Below are positions 1-9,077 of a stretch of 64,000 nt of DNA, one piece after another. Position 1 is the first letter of the stretch. The number at the start of each line of letters is the position of its first letter. The position numbers and the translations under genes were made by a program. The notes under the pieces are model-generated. The model searched no databases. It worked only from the letters and a program-made list of their open reading frames with translations, and was not told the origin of the DNA. Source of the DNA: Arhodomonas sp051195215 (GTDB lineage Bacteria > Pseudomonadota > Gammaproteobacteria > Nitrococcales > Nitrococcaceae); NCBI RefSeq assembly GCF_051195215.1, contig NZ_JBNAZM010000007.1, positions 62,001 to 126,000 of the forward strand, written 5' to 3'.

Positions 1-64
1 ACGTGAGCCTCGCCACGCCTTCGCTCGCGCGCCTAGCAGCCGAACCGCACAAGCGCTCTGACAC

Positions 65-382
65 GTGGCATTACCTGTGATCGGATTAGTAGTCGTGAAG
101 ACACAGCTCAAGGAAGGCGTGCGTGAGGCGTTCATGGAGGCGACGCTGGAGAACGCCGCCGCGTCGGTGCGCGAGGAGCCGGGCTGCCACGTGTTCGACG
201 TGCTCGAAGACCGCGATACACCGGGTCTGGTTTACCTCTACGAGATCTACGACAGTCCCGAGGCGCTCGCCTTGCACAAGGAAACCGAGCATTACAGGAA
301 CAGCCGCGCCATCGTGAACGAGCTCATCGCCGAGCAGTCGGTAATCAAGGCCGACGTCACCGCCGTGAACCCGGTGCGCTGA
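65..382 (+). CDS. ABM-domain (antibiotic biosynthesis monooxygenase-like) protein
   Basis: A small single-domain protein of 105 residues that fits the dimeric ferredoxin-like ABM fold used by YgiN-type quinol monooxygenases and related enzymes. The fold signature is seen as an N-terminal beta strand (residues 5-13), a helix with a conserved Glu-Pro-Gly-Cys turn near residues 37-41, then the YLYEIYDSPEALALH segment near 57-71. Translation starts at a GTG. The substrate cannot be read from the sequence; in this family it ranges from quinols to haem. It stands alone upstream of dnaX on the same strand, with about 118 bases between them, so co-transcription is possible but not shown. Confidence 0.8.
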   Translation: MALPVIGLVVVKTQLKEGVREAFMEATLENAAASVREEPGCHVFDVLEDRDTPGLVYLYEIYDSPEALALHKETEHYRNSRAIVNELIAEQSVIKADVTAVNPVR

Positions 383-500
383 CCACCCCGCTACCCGCCG
401 CAGTGCCGAGGTGACCGCCGTGGGCGGCCGTTTAGCATGGCAAAGTTCGGCGAAACGTTAGTACAATCCGGCGACGCTCCCCGAAGCCGCCGGATTCCGA

Positions 501-2258
501 ATGGCCTATCAGGTTCTCGCCCGCAAGTATCGGCCGCGCACGTTCGCGGAAATGGCCGGACAGGCGCACGTACTGCGCGCGCTTGCCAATGGCATCGCCA
601 ATGAACGCCTCCATCATGCCTACCTGTTCACCGGCACCCGCGGCGTGGGCAAGACCACCATCGCCCGGATTTTCACCAAGTGCCTGAATTGTGAAGGCAA
701 GGGCGTTACCCCGGAGCCCTGCGGCGAGTGCGAGGCCTGCCGCGAGATCGATCAGGGCCGCTTCGTCGACCTCATCGAGGTGGACGCGGCCTCGCGCACC
801 GGTGTGGACGATACCCGCGAGCTGCTGGACAACGTCCAGTACACACCCACCCGCGGGCGCTACAAGATCTACCTCATCGACGAGGTTCACATGTTCTCGC
901 GGCACAGCTTCAATGCGTTGCTGAAGACGCTGGAGGAGCCGCCGCCCCATGTGAAGTTCCTGCTCGCGACCACCGATCCGCAGAAGCTGCCGGTGACGAT
1001 TCTCTCGCGTTGCCTGCAGTTCAACCTCAAGCATCTGCCGGCGAGCCTGATCCGCGATCATCTCACCGCTATCCTGGATAGAGAGGGTATCGACGCGGAA
1101 GTGACGGCGGTGGAACGGCTCGCTCGTGCTGCCGACGGGAGCATGCGCGATGCGTTGAGTCTCATGGACCAGGCACTCGGTTTCGGCGGCGGATCGCTCG
1201 CGGATGACGATGTCCGGGCCATGCTCGGCAGCCTGGACGGCGAGTTCGTGCTGGCGTTGCTGGAGGCCCTGGCCGACGAGGATGCTGCCGCGCTTCTGGA
1301 GATCGTCGGTCGGATGGCCGAACGGGCACCGGATTTCGGCGATGCCATGGCCGAAATGCTGGCCGCATTGCACCGGCTGACTGTTATTCAACTGGCGCCG
1401 GCTTCCGTCGATGACGGTGATCCGGAGCGGGAACGTTTCGCCGCGCTTGCCGAGCGGCTTACGCCCGAAGACGTTCAGCTCTTCTACCAGATAGCGCTCC
1501 ACGGTCGCCGCGATCTGCCACTGGCGCCGGATGCGCGTACCGGTTTCGAAATGGCGGTACTGCGCATGCTGGCGTTCCGGCCTGCGGCATCAGTGTCGGC
1601 GGGGGGAGCGGCGGGGGCCCCCGCGTCGTCAACGCCAAGCAAGCGCACGCCGACCGGGCCACCGTCGCCGCCATCCGCGGCGCCGCGGCCGCAAACGCGC
1701 GCGCCGTCATCGGCAACGGAGTCCGCCGGTGTCGGTTCCGGAACAGCGCCACTCGAGGAGCGTCCCGCGGACGCATCGCCGCCCCCCGAGCTGCCACCGG
1801 CAGAACCGGAGGAGAGGGCGAGCGACGCGGACGGCGTGACGCCTACCGGGGCGAGGCGACCGGCGAGTGCCGGAGACGGGGCGGTGGATTGGCCCCAGGT
1901 GGTTTCCCAATTGCGAGTCGGGGGTATGGCGCGAGCGCTGGCGCAGCACTGTGATTGGGGAGGCCGCGATGGTGACCGGGTGATTCTCTGCATCGAAGAG
2001 GGGCATCGCCACCTGGTCAACGACACCATGCGTGATCGCCTTGCCAAGGCGGTGAGCGACTATTTCGGCGAAGCCTTGCGCCTGGACATCCAGTTGGGCG
2101 AAGTCCACGGTGAAACGCCGGCCCAGGCGCACCAGCGGGAAGCCGAGGCGCAGCAGCAGGCGGCTGAGCGCAGCATCGAAAGCGACCCCAACGTGGCCGC
2201 TTTCAGGGAAACCTTCGGCGCGGAGGTCGTGCACGAGAGTGTACGGCCGCTGGACTGA
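501..2258 (+). CDS. dnaX: DNA polymerase III subunits gamma/tau
   Basis: Clamp-loader ATPase of the replicative polymerase; it opens the beta clamp and, as tau, tethers polymerase cores and DnaB. Visible are the P-loop GTRGVGKTT (45-53), a zinc module of Cys61, Cys64, Cys74, Cys77 and Cys80, the Walker B/DEVH box at 127-130, and a proline/alanine-rich linker at about 365-455 followed by a tau C-terminal domain. Length 585 fits full-length tau. I see no A-rich slippery heptamer like the one that makes gamma in E. coli, so whether a short form is made is open. It heads the classic dnaX-ybaB-recR operon. Confidence 0.97.
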   Translation: MAYQVLARKYRPRTFAEMAGQAHVLRALANGIANERLHHAYLFTGTRGVGKTTIARIFTKCLNCEGKGVTPEPCGECEACREIDQGRFVDLIEVDAASRTGVDDTRELLDNVQYTPTRGRYKIYLIDEVHMFSRHSFNALLKTLEEPPPHVKFLLATTDPQKLPVTILSRCLQFNLKHLPASLIRDHLTAILDREGIDAEVTAVERLARAADGSMRDALSLMDQALGFGGGSLADDDVRAMLGSLDGEFVLALLEALADEDAAALLEIVGRMAERAPDFGDAMAEMLAALHRLTVIQLAPASVDDGDPERERFAALAERLTPEDVQLFYQIALHGRRDLPLAPDARTGFEMAVLRMLAFRPAASVSAGGAAGAPASSTPSKRTPTGPPSPPSAAPRPQTRAPSSATESAGVGSGTAPLEERPADASPPPELPPAEPEERASDADGVTPTGARRPASAGDGAVDWPQVVSQLRVGGMARALAQHCDWGGRDGDRVILCIEEGHRHLVNDTMRDRLAKAVSDYFGEALRLDIQLGEVHGETPAQAHQREAEAQQQAAERSIESDPNVAAFRETFGAEVVHESVRPLD

Positions 2259-2302
2259 ACGACACGGCCGCGCAGCGGCCCGAGCAAACCGGAGAGACGA
2301 TC

Positions 2303-2623
2303 ATGAAAGGTGGCATCGGCAACATGATGAAGCAGGCCCAGCAGATGCAGGAGAAACTGCAGAAGGCCCAGGAAGAGCTTCAGAACATGGAGATTACCGG
2401 TGAAGCCGGCGGTGGCATGGTGTCGGTGGTAATGACCGGGCGCCACGAGGTCCGGCGCGTGGCTATCGACGAGAGCGTCTACGACGATCGCGAGATGGTC
2501 GAGGACCTCGTGGCCGCCGCCTTCAACGATGCGGCGCAGAAGCTCGAGCGGGTGAGCAAGGAGAAGATGGAAGGCATGACTCAGGGCATGGGTCTGCCGC
2601 CGGGGCTCAATCTGCCGTTCTGA
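2303..2623 (+). CDS. ybaB: YbaB/EbfC family nucleoid-associated protein
   Basis: A 106-residue dimeric DNA-binding protein of the YbaB/EbfC family. It has the typical Met/Gln-rich N-terminal helix (MMKQAQQMQEKLQKAQEEL at about 8-26) and a Gly-rich beta-hairpin (GEAGGGMVSVVMTGRHEV), followed by a C-terminal helix and a PPGL tail. Family members are reported to coat or bend DNA, with a suggested link to recombination. It lies 44 bases after dnaX and 8 bases before recR, and a strong Shine-Dalgarno (ggagag) precedes the ATG. This is the conserved middle gene of the dnaX-ybaB-recR operon. Confidence 0.95.
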   Translation: MKGGIGNMMKQAQQMQEKLQKAQEELQNMEITGEAGGGMVSVVMTGRHEVRRVAIDESVYDDREMVEDLVAAAFNDAAQKLERVSKEKMEGMTQGMGLPPGLNLPF

Positions 2624-2631
2624 GGGCGCCG

Positions 2632-3231
2632 ATGAGTTTTTCACCGCTGGTTTCGGAGCTCATGGAGGCTCTGCGCTGCCTGCCCGGGGTGGGGCGTAAA
2701 TCCGCCCAGCGCATGACGCTGCATCTGCTCCAGCGCGATCGCGATGGCGCCCGGCGTCTCGCCCGCGCCATCGAGGCGGCGGCCGAGCGTGTCGGCGAGT
2801 GCCGCGAATGCCGCATCCTCACCGAGGAGTCGGTCTGCGGCATCTGCGCGAGCGGCCGCCGTGATCGCGGTGTGTTGTGCATCGTCGAGAATCCGTCGGA
2901 CGTGTACGCCCTGGACGAGGCGACGGATTACGGCGGCGTTTACTTCGTGCTCAAGGGGCTGCTGTCGCCCCTGGATGGTATCGGGCCGGCGGAGCTGGGG
3001 CTCGATGCGCTGGAGCAGCGTTTCGCCGCAGGCGAGGTGCGCGAGATCATCCTGGCGGTGAACCCGACCGTCGAGGGCGAAGCGACGGCACAGTACGTCG
3101 CCGAGATGGCCGGCGAGCACGGCATCGCCGTGAGCCGTATCGCTCACGGCGTGCCGCTGGGCGGCGAGCTGGAATACGTCGACGCTGGTACCCTTTCCCA
3201 CGCGTTCGCGGGCCGGCAGTCCTATCGGTAG
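2632..3231 (+). CDS. recR: Recombination mediator RecR
   Basis: RecR works with RecO (and RecF) to load RecA on SSB-coated gaps. The 199-residue length is standard. Visible are the N-terminal helix-hairpin-helix (LRCLPGVGRKSAQRMTLHLL, residues 14-33), a four-cysteine zinc finger (Cys57, Cys60 and Cys69, Cys72 in CRECRILTEESVCGIC) and a Toprim domain starting at about residue 80 (VLCIVENPSDVYALD). It is the last gene of the dnaX operon, with 8 bases between it and ybaB, so translational coupling is likely. Confidence 0.97.
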   Translation: MSFSPLVSELMEALRCLPGVGRKSAQRMTLHLLQRDRDGARRLARAIEAAAERVGECRECRILTEESVCGICASGRRDRGVLCIVENPSDVYALDEATDYGGVYFVLKGLLSPLDGIGPAELGLDALEQRFAAGEVREIILAVNPTVEGEATAQYVAEMAGEHGIAVSRIAHGVPLGGELEYVDAGTLSHAFAGRQSYR

Positions 3232-3470
3232 CGGGTGTCCGTGCGTTCCGTCCTTGATCCAGGCCGCCTCGGCGAGAAAAGCGTAGCGAGCACGAATACG
3301 GATGCGCGAATGCTACGAAGCGAATGTGGCGGCAGCACCGTTACGACAGTAGCGACCACTCCGATTATAGTGCTGGCCCAATGTGTCATCGCGTTCCCCC
3401 TCTCGCAGTGTCGTGGAGGGGGATAGGCTATTGGGGCATGCGGTATGCCGGGGGTGAGGAAAATGGCGGT

Positions 3471-3510
3471 TTTCTGCGTTTTTCTCGGTTTCTTTGTGTT
3501 TCTTCTCTGG
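3471..3510. repeat. Low-GC pyrimidine-rich dispersed-type sequence
   Basis: A 40-base T/C/G stretch of repeated TTTCT and TTTGTG-like words (for example tttctgcgtt followed by tttctcggtt) lies between recR and the end of rsgA. It is much poorer in GC than everything around it. It resembles the (CTCTGCGTn)-type intergenic motif scattered through many bacterial genomes. The rest of the 3232-3525 spacer shows no gene; it could contain the rsgA transcription end. Confidence 0.4.
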
Positions 3511-3525
3511 ACCGGATCCCCTGAC

Positions 3526-4419
3526 TTATGAGGCCTCGGCGAGCAGTGTCTGCAGGCTGTGGTAGCGCTCCGGGGGGATTTCCCCGCGCTCCAGTGCTCC
3601 TGCGACAGCGCAGCCGGGTTCGCCATTGTGGCGGCAGTCGTTGAACCGGCAGGCATGGCGGTGGCGTTCCACCTCGGGGAAGGCGCGCATTACCGCGCTG
3701 CGGGGGAGGTGATCCAGGCGCAGCGTGCGCACGCCCGGTGAGTCGATGATGTGGCCGCCGTGCGGTAGGTGGAACAGGGTCGTGGCCGTCGTGGTGTGGC
3801 GCCCTTGGCCGCTTGTCGCGGACAGCGCGCCGATACGCAAGTCGAGCTCGGGTACCAGGGCGTTGACCAGTGACGACTTGCCCACCCCCGAGTGTCCGAC
3901 GAAGATGGCCGTGCGCGCTTGCAGGTGCTCGCTCAGATCGTCCAGGCCGTCGCTGTCGCGTGCGCTCGCGAACACGAGCGGCTGCGCGAGCTCCTCGCGG
4001 TAGAAGGCGAGAGTGTGTTCCAGGCGCTCGCGGCCCGTTTCGTCGAGACGATCCGCCTTGTTCACGAGCAGCACGGTGGCGAGGCCCACGTGCCCGGCGA
4101 GGGCCAGATAGCGGTCGATGAGGGTCGTGTCCGCCCCGGGTGGCTCGGCGACGACCATTATCATGACGTCCACGTTCGCCGCCAGTGGTCGCGGCCTGCC
4201 ACGGAAATCCCCGCGCTCGATGAGAGTCGTGCGTGGCTCGACGCGCTCGATGACGCCGCCGGCGTCACCCGTCGGACGCCAGGACACCACGTCACCGCAG
4301 ACCGGGCGTTCGCCGCCGCGTCGCCGCATCAGACAGGCCGTCAGCCCGCCGTCGCCGGTCTCCACGATCACCTCGCGACCGTAGCTCACGACGACCCGGC
4401 CCTGGATGGGGTCAGGCAA
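3526..4419 (-). CDS. rsgA: Ribosome small subunit-dependent GTPase A
   Basis: Late-stage 30S assembly GTPase with a circularly permuted G domain. Order of motifs: N-terminal OB fold (1-75), G4 NKAD (120-123), then G1 GHSGVGKS (175-182), then G3 DSPG (226-229), which is the permuted arrangement that marks the family. The zinc knuckle follows at Cys257, Cys262, His264 and Cys270. Length 297 is normal. It is transcribed divergently from orn, a pairing also seen in enterobacteria; about 180 bases separate the two starts. Confidence 0.97.
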   Translation of the reverse strand: MPDPIQGRVVVSYGREVIVETGDGGLTACLMRRRGGERPVCGDVVSWRPTGDAGGVIERVEPRTTLIERGDFRGRPRPLAANVDVMIMVVAEPPGADTTLIDRYLALAGHVGLATVLLVNKADRLDETGRERLEHTLAFYREELAQPLVFASARDSDGLDDLSEHLQARTAIFVGHSGVGKSSLVNALVPELDLRIGALSATSGQGRHTTTATTLFHLPHGGHIIDSPGVRTLRLDHLPRSAVMRAFPEVERHRHACRFNDCRHNGEPGCAVAGALERGEIPPERYHSLQTLLAEAS

Positions 4420-4602
4420 GGCGGCGCCGGCCCAAGGTTCGTTGGTGGTGTCGGCCGGCGGCGATGCGTACCGGCATTGCGCGTATCGTCGCTATGATCT
4501 TCGCTTCCCTCACGTATGTCGCCGCGCGACAGCAGGTCAGGATAGCGTTTGCTAGAATGCCGCTCAATTCCAATGGACCCATCCCGCCACGAGAGGCAAG
4601 GC

Positions 4603-5163
4603 ATGCCGCTATCCGCCGACAACCTGATCTGGATCGACCTGGAGATGACCGGGCTCGACACGGACCGGGATCAGGTGATCGAGATCGCCACCATCGTTAC
4701 CGACAAGTATCTCAACATTCTCGCCGAAGGCCCCGTGTTCGCCATTCATCAGCGCGACGAGCTGCTCAATGCGATGGATGAGTGGAACACCAAGCAGCAT
4801 GGCAACTCGGGGCTGATCGATCGCGTGCGTCAGAGCCGGGTCGACGAGGCGGAGGCAGAGCGCCGTACCCTGGACTTCCTGCGTCAATGGGTGCCGCCGC
4901 GTTCCTCGCCCATGTGCGGCAACAGCATTTGTCAGGACCGGCGTTTTCTCCATCGTTGCATGCCGGAGCTCGAACAGTATTTCCACTACCGCAATCTGGA
5001 CGTGAGCTCACTGAAGGAGCTCGCGAAACGCTGGGCGCCGGAGATTCTGCGGGGGTTCTCCAAGCGCAGTACTCACCTGGCGCTGGACGATATCCGCGAT
5101 TCCATCGCGGAGCTGCGCTACTATCGCGAACATCTGCTACGGGTGCCGCTGCCAGGGGAGTGA
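4603..5163 (+). CDS. orn: Oligoribonuclease
   Basis: 3'-to-5' exoribonuclease of the DEDDh class that finishes RNA decay by cleaving di- and oligonucleotides, including pGpG from c-di-GMP turnover. The start at this ATG is preferred over an upstream in-frame ATG at 4549 because gagaggcaagg lies just before it and the resulting 186 residues match the family (about 181). Asp12 and Glu14 (LIWIDLEMTGLD), an internal Asp in CQDRRF and the His-x4-Asp of THLALDD are present. A strong hairpin lies about 60 bases downstream. Confidence 0.97.
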   Translation: MPLSADNLIWIDLEMTGLDTDRDQVIEIATIVTDKYLNILAEGPVFAIHQRDELLNAMDEWNTKQHGNSGLIDRVRQSRVDEAEAERRTLDFLRQWVPPRSSPMCGNSICQDRRFLHRCMPELEQYFHYRNLDVSSLKELAKRWAPEILRGFSKRSTHLALDDIRDSIAELRYYREHLLRVPLPGE

Positions 5164-5218
5164 ATGCGTCGGCAATGGCGTTGCCCATGCGGGCATCCCG
5201 GCGTATGCACTGATCCGG

Positions 5219-5250
5219 AAAAAAACGAAGCCCGGGCGTCCGGGCTTCGT
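5219..5250. terminator. Bidirectional rho-independent terminator between orn and acnA
   Basis: A perfect 11-bp stem (ACGAAGCCCGG at 5225-5235 and its complement at 5240-5250) with a GCGT loop. A run of A residues at 5219-5225 gives a U tract for the leftward acnA transcript; the rightward side has only a weak T-rich tail. Position between two converging genes fits a shared terminator. Confidence 0.9.
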
Positions 5251-5279
5251 TTCGTGTTGCTTCGATAGCGGGGCTCGCC

Positions 5280-8033
5280 TCAGGCGGCCTGCCCCTTCTG
5301 CGCCAGCTCGCGGAGCACGTAGTGAAGGATGCCGCCGTTGCGGTAGTAGTCCCACTCGGTCGGGGTGTCGATACGCACCACGGCTTCGAACTCCGTGGTC
5401 TTGCCGTCGTCCGCCTTCGCGGTGACTTTGACTGCGGACGGCTCGCCGTCGAGCCCGCCGATCTCGAAGACCTCCTCGCCGGTAAGCCCCAGGCTGTCGG
5501 CGCTCTCACCCTCCTTGAATTGCAGCGGCAGCACACCGAAACCGACCAGGTTGGAGCGGTGGATGCGCTCGTAGCTCTGGGCGATCACCGCGTGCACGCC
5601 GAGCAGGCGGGTGCCCTTGGCGGCCCAGTCACGGCTGGAGCCGGTGCCGTACTCCTTGCCGGCGATGACCATGAGCGGGGTCTGTGCCTCCTTGTAGCGC
5701 ATCGCCGCATCGTAGATGCTGGTGCGTTCGCCGCTCGGGAAGTGCGTCGTCCAGCTGCCCTCGGTGCCGGGGGCGAGCAGGTTTTTCAGCCGTACGTTGG
5801 CGAACGTGCCCCGCATCATCACCTCGTGGTTGCCGCGGCGGGAGCCGTAGCTATTGAAGTCCGTCGGCTGTACGCCCTGCTCCTGGAGGTAACGGCCCGC
5901 CGGGCTGTCCGGCTTGATCGCACCGGCCGGCGAGATGTGGTCGGTGGTGATGGAGTCACCCACCTTCACCAGGCAGCGAGCGCCGCTGATCGCCGCCACG
6001 CCCTCGGGCTCCAATCCCATGCCTTCGAAGTACGGCGGGTTCTTCACGTAGGTGGAATCGGGCCACTCGTAGATCTCGCCCTCCGGCACCGGTAGCTTGC
6101 GCCAGGTTTCGGAGCCGGCAAAGACGTCCTCGTAGCTACTGCGGAACATCTGCCGCGAGATCTTCTCGCCCACCAGCTCGGCGATTTCCTGCTGGCTCGG
6201 CCAGATATCCTTGAGGTAGACGTCGTTGCCGTTGCTGTCCTGGCCGAGGGGCTCATTGTAGAGGTCCTTGGCCATGGAACCTGCAAGCGCGTAGGCGACC
6301 ACCAGCGGCGGCGACGCCAGGTAGTTGGTACGCACGTCCTGGTGGATGCGGCCTTCGAAGTTGCGGTTGCCGGAGAGCACGGAGGAGACGATCAGGTCGC
6401 CCTCGCGGATGGCCTCACTGATGGCGTCCGGCAGCGGACCGGAGTTGCCGATGCATGTTGTGCAACCGAAGCCCACCAAGTCGAAGCCGAGTGCCTGCAG
6501 GTGCGGCATCAGTCCGGCGTCCTCCAGGTACGCTGGCACCACCTGGGAGCCGGGGGCGAGGGAAGTTTTCACCCAGGGCTTGGTCTTGAGCCCGAGCTCG
6601 TGGGCTTTCTTCGCGACCAGCCCCGCGGCTACCAGCACAGCCGGGTTGGACGTGTTGGTGCAGGAGGTTATCGCGGCGATTACCACGTCACCGTGGTTGA
6701 GCCAGTGCTTCTCGCCGTCGAGCTCCACCTCGACCGCACCGCGCTCGTGCCAGTTCTCGGCACCGGCGGCGGCCTGACCGCCTTCGCCCTCGAAGCGTTC
6801 CTCGTCGGTGTTGTGGGGCAGAGCGCCACGCAGATCGAGCTCGTGCTCCAGCATGTCCAGGAAGGCCGGCTTGGCGTTGGTGACCGCAATGCGGTCCTGG
6901 GGCCGCTTGGGACCGGCGATGCTCGGCACCACCTCGCCCAGGTCGAGCTCCAGGGTATCGGTGTACTCTGCCTCGCGGGCGCCGGTCTCGCGCCACATCC
7001 CCTGAGCCTTCGCATAAGCTTCCACCAGCGCCAGGGTCTCCTCGTCGCGGCCGGAGAGCTCCATGTAGCGCAGGGTCTCGGCGTCGATGGGGAAGATGCC
7101 GCAGGTGGCACCGTACTCCGGCGCCATATTGGCGATGGTGGCGCGGTCGGCGAGGGGAAGGTTGTCCAGGCCGTCGCCGTAGAATTCGACGAACTTGCCC
7201 ACCACGCCCTTCTGGCGAAGCATCTGCGTGACGGTGAGCACCAGGTCCGTGGCGGTGGCGCCCTCCGGCAGCTTGCCGTTCAGCTTGAAACCGACGACCT
7301 GGGGCACGAGCATCGTGATGGGCTGGCCGAGCATCGCCGCCTCGGCTTCGATGCCGCCCACGCCCCAGCCCAGTACGCCGAGGCCGTTGATCATCGTGGT
7401 ATGGGAGTCGGTGCCCACCAGGGTGTCAGGGTAGGCCTGGGTCCGGCCGTCGAGCTCCTTGGTCATCACGCCCTTGGCGAGGTACTCCAGGTTCACCTGG
7501 TGGACGATGCCCGTGCCCGGCGGCACGACACGGAAGTTCGAAAACGCCTTCTGGCCCCAGCGCAGGAACTTGTAACGTTCCTCGTTGCGCTTGAACTCGA
7601 TCTTGGTGTTGAGATCGAGGGAATCCGGCTTGCCGTAATGGTCCACCATCACGGAGTGGTCGATCACCAGGTCTGCCGGCTCCAGCGGGTTGATCAGGTT
7701 CGGGTCGCCTCCGAGCGTCTGCATGGCGTCGCGCATGGCAGCGAGGTCGACGACGGCCGGCACGCCGGTGAAGTCCTGCAGCACGACCCGGGCGGGGGTG
7801 AACGCGATCTGATCCGAGGGCTCGGCCTTGGGGTTCCAGGCAAGCAGCGACTTCACGTGCTCGGCGGTGACGTTCTGCCCGTCCTCCTTGCGCAGGAGGT
7901 TCTCCAGCAGGACCTTCAGCGAGTAGGGGAGGCGGTCGACGTCGTGCTCGCCCTTGAGGGCGTCCAGGCGATAGATCTCGTAGGAGCGATCGCCGACCTC
8001 CAGCGTGGATTTGGCATTGAAGCTGTTGCTCAT
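5280..8033 (-). CDS. acnA: Aconitate hydratase A
   Basis: TCA/glyoxylate-cycle enzyme that interconverts citrate and isocitrate with a [4Fe-4S] cluster. The cluster ligands are seen as Cys458 in SCTNTSNP and Cys524/Cys527 in GFGCTTCIGNSGP. The swivel-domain motif YGTGSSRDWAAKGT follows near the C-terminus. The 917-residue length fits the AcnA/IRP type rather than AcnB. A good Shine-Dalgarno (gggaggtaca) precedes the ATG. It lies about 4 kb from aceA, which uses its product isocitrate, but the two are not in one operon. Confidence 0.97.
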   Translation of the reverse strand: MSNSFNAKSTLEVGDRSYEIYRLDALKGEHDVDRLPYSLKVLLENLLRKEDGQNVTAEHVKSLLAWNPKAEPSDQIAFTPARVVLQDFTGVPAVVDLAAMRDAMQTLGGDPNLINPLEPADLVIDHSVMVDHYGKPDSLDLNTKIEFKRNEERYKFLRWGQKAFSNFRVVPPGTGIVHQVNLEYLAKGVMTKELDGRTQAYPDTLVGTDSHTTMINGLGVLGWGVGGIEAEAAMLGQPITMLVPQVVGFKLNGKLPEGATATDLVLTVTQMLRQKGVVGKFVEFYGDGLDNLPLADRATIANMAPEYGATCGIFPIDAETLRYMELSGRDEETLALVEAYAKAQGMWRETGAREAEYTDTLELDLGEVVPSIAGPKRPQDRIAVTNAKPAFLDMLEHELDLRGALPHNTDEERFEGEGGQAAAGAENWHERGAVEVELDGEKHWLNHGDVVIAAITSCTNTSNPAVLVAAGLVAKKAHELGLKTKPWVKTSLAPGSQVVPAYLEDAGLMPHLQALGFDLVGFGCTTCIGNSGPLPDAISEAIREGDLIVSSVLSGNRNFEGRIHQDVRTNYLASPPLVVAYALAGSMAKDLYNEPLGQDSNGNDVYLKDIWPSQQEIAELVGEKISRQMFRSSYEDVFAGSETWRKLPVPEGEIYEWPDSTYVKNPPYFEGMGLEPEGVAAISGARCLVKVGDSITTDHISPAGAIKPDSPAGRYLQEQGVQPTDFNSYGSRRGNHEVMMRGTFANVRLKNLLAPGTEGSWTTHFPSGERTSIYDAAMRYKEAQTPLMVIAGKEYGTGSSRDWAAKGTRLLGVHAVIAQSYERIHRSNLVGFGVLPLQFKEGESADSLGLTGEEVFEIGGLDGEPSAVKVTAKADDGKTTEFEAVVRIDTPTEWDYYRNGGILHYVLRELAQKGQAA

Positions 8034-8459
8034 TGTACCTCCCGATGCATTTGCGGGCAGTTGGGCCTTGGGCCCCGGTTACCGTCGCCATGCCGGAACC
8101 GGGCGCCGGCGTACTGCTTGTTGGTTTGCGGCCCGCAGTGCTCGCAGGTGCTTCGCGCGCGGGCCTGTCGTGCCGTCGTCCCCGGCCGGGTGGCCGCCGC
8201 CGTGCCCGGCCGGTTCGCCTGATTCCGGCCTTGCCTGGCGGCCGGGTCGGTCCCGGCAGCGGCCACGGCTGGGGACGTGATGCCGTGGCCTACCCTAAAG
8301 CGCAGCCTATGATACACGAGGAAAGTATTGGTGTGGCAGTGCATCAGGCCGATCGTCGCCATTGAAGACGTGTACTGATCCCCGGCGTGCCGGTGGGCGC
8401 CCGACAGTATAGGCGCCCGGCTGACGTGGGTGGCGGGATGGCGGGCGACGCCGCTGGGG
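8034..8459. other. Intergenic region upstream of acnA
   Basis: This 426-base spacer separates the acnA start from the end of hflD. I find no convincing gene. On the minus strand, TATCAT (top-strand bases 8309-8314) has a poor GCCACA partner 17 bases upstream (8332-8337); this is the best promoter candidate for acnA and it is weak. The rest is GC-rich and shows no long hairpin. Confidence 0.35.
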
Positions 8460-9077
8460 TCAGGTCGTGGCGAGTTGCTCGCGGGCGCTGGTGAGCAGCT
8501 GCTGGCGCCCCAGCAGCAGCCTCATGCGGCCCCCGCCGGCCTGGCGCCACAGCGCGGCGGCGCGCAGGGCGCAGAGCAGCAGCGCACGAATGGTGGCGGC
8601 ATTACGTTCGTCTTCGAGGTAGGCGCGCTCCCCCTGGACGATGATCCGCGGGCGGACCTTGCTCACTGTTTCGGTGTAGAGATCGCCGAGGTTGCGGATC
8701 ACGTTGTCATGGGCGGGCGAGCCGAAATACTCCGCCTGCTCGGCGGCGGTGCGCAGGCCGGAGACGAGGCGGCGGAAAAGCGCCTGGTCGCGGTTGAGAC
8801 GCCGCTCCAGGTGAAGAATATTCACCAGATAACGCGTGTAGGTCGCTTCCCGGGGGTCGCTGAGGTGGTCCACCAGCAGGCGCAGCCCGGGGTGCAGCGA
8901 TTCGCGGCCCCCGAAGAGGCTGGCTATGTCATCGTCGAGTGTGCCGAGCAGTGCATTCAGGCATGGCAGCATCCGGCGCCTGTCGCCGTGGCCGTGTGTG
9001 GCAATCGCGCGCACCTGTTCCAGGGCCTGGAGTACGCCGGCGAGAGCGAGCGCCTGGTCACGATCATGCGACGCCAC
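8460..9077 (-). CDS. hflD: High frequency lysogenization protein HflD homolog
   Basis: A 205-residue all-helical membrane-associated protein. The E. coli homologue binds phage lambda CII; the cellular role is not settled. Family features are the N-terminal RDQALALAGVLQALEQVRAIA helix region, the RYLVNILHLERRL segment (about 81-93) and the C-terminal RALLLCALRAAALWRQ region followed by Gly-Gly-Gly-Arg. It overlaps the end of mnmA by 14 bases, the same mnmA-hflD order as in E. coli, so the two are translationally coupled. Confidence 0.93.
   Translation of the reverse strand: MASHDRDQALALAGVLQALEQVRAIATHGHGDRRRMLPCLNALLGTLDDDIASLFGGRESLHPGLRLLVDHLSDPREATYTRYLVNILHLERRLNRDQALFRRLVSGLRTAAEQAEYFGSPAHDNVIRNLGDLYTETVSKVRPRIIVQGERAYLEDERNAATIRALLLCALRAAALWRQAGGGRMRLLLGRQQLLTSAREQLATT

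Noticed and set aside
383..500. 4.5S RNA (ffs) gene upstream of dnaX, as in Pseudomonas
   Set aside because: The conserved GGTCAGG...AGCAGCC core is not present in this short spacer.
501..2258. Programmed frameshift site in dnaX
   Set aside because: No A-rich slippery heptamer with a following hairpin was found at the expected place.
6342..8222. Long open frame antisense to acnA (626 codons)
   Set aside because: It mirrors the acnA codon pattern in a high-GC gene, has no recognisable domain, and acnA is unambiguous.
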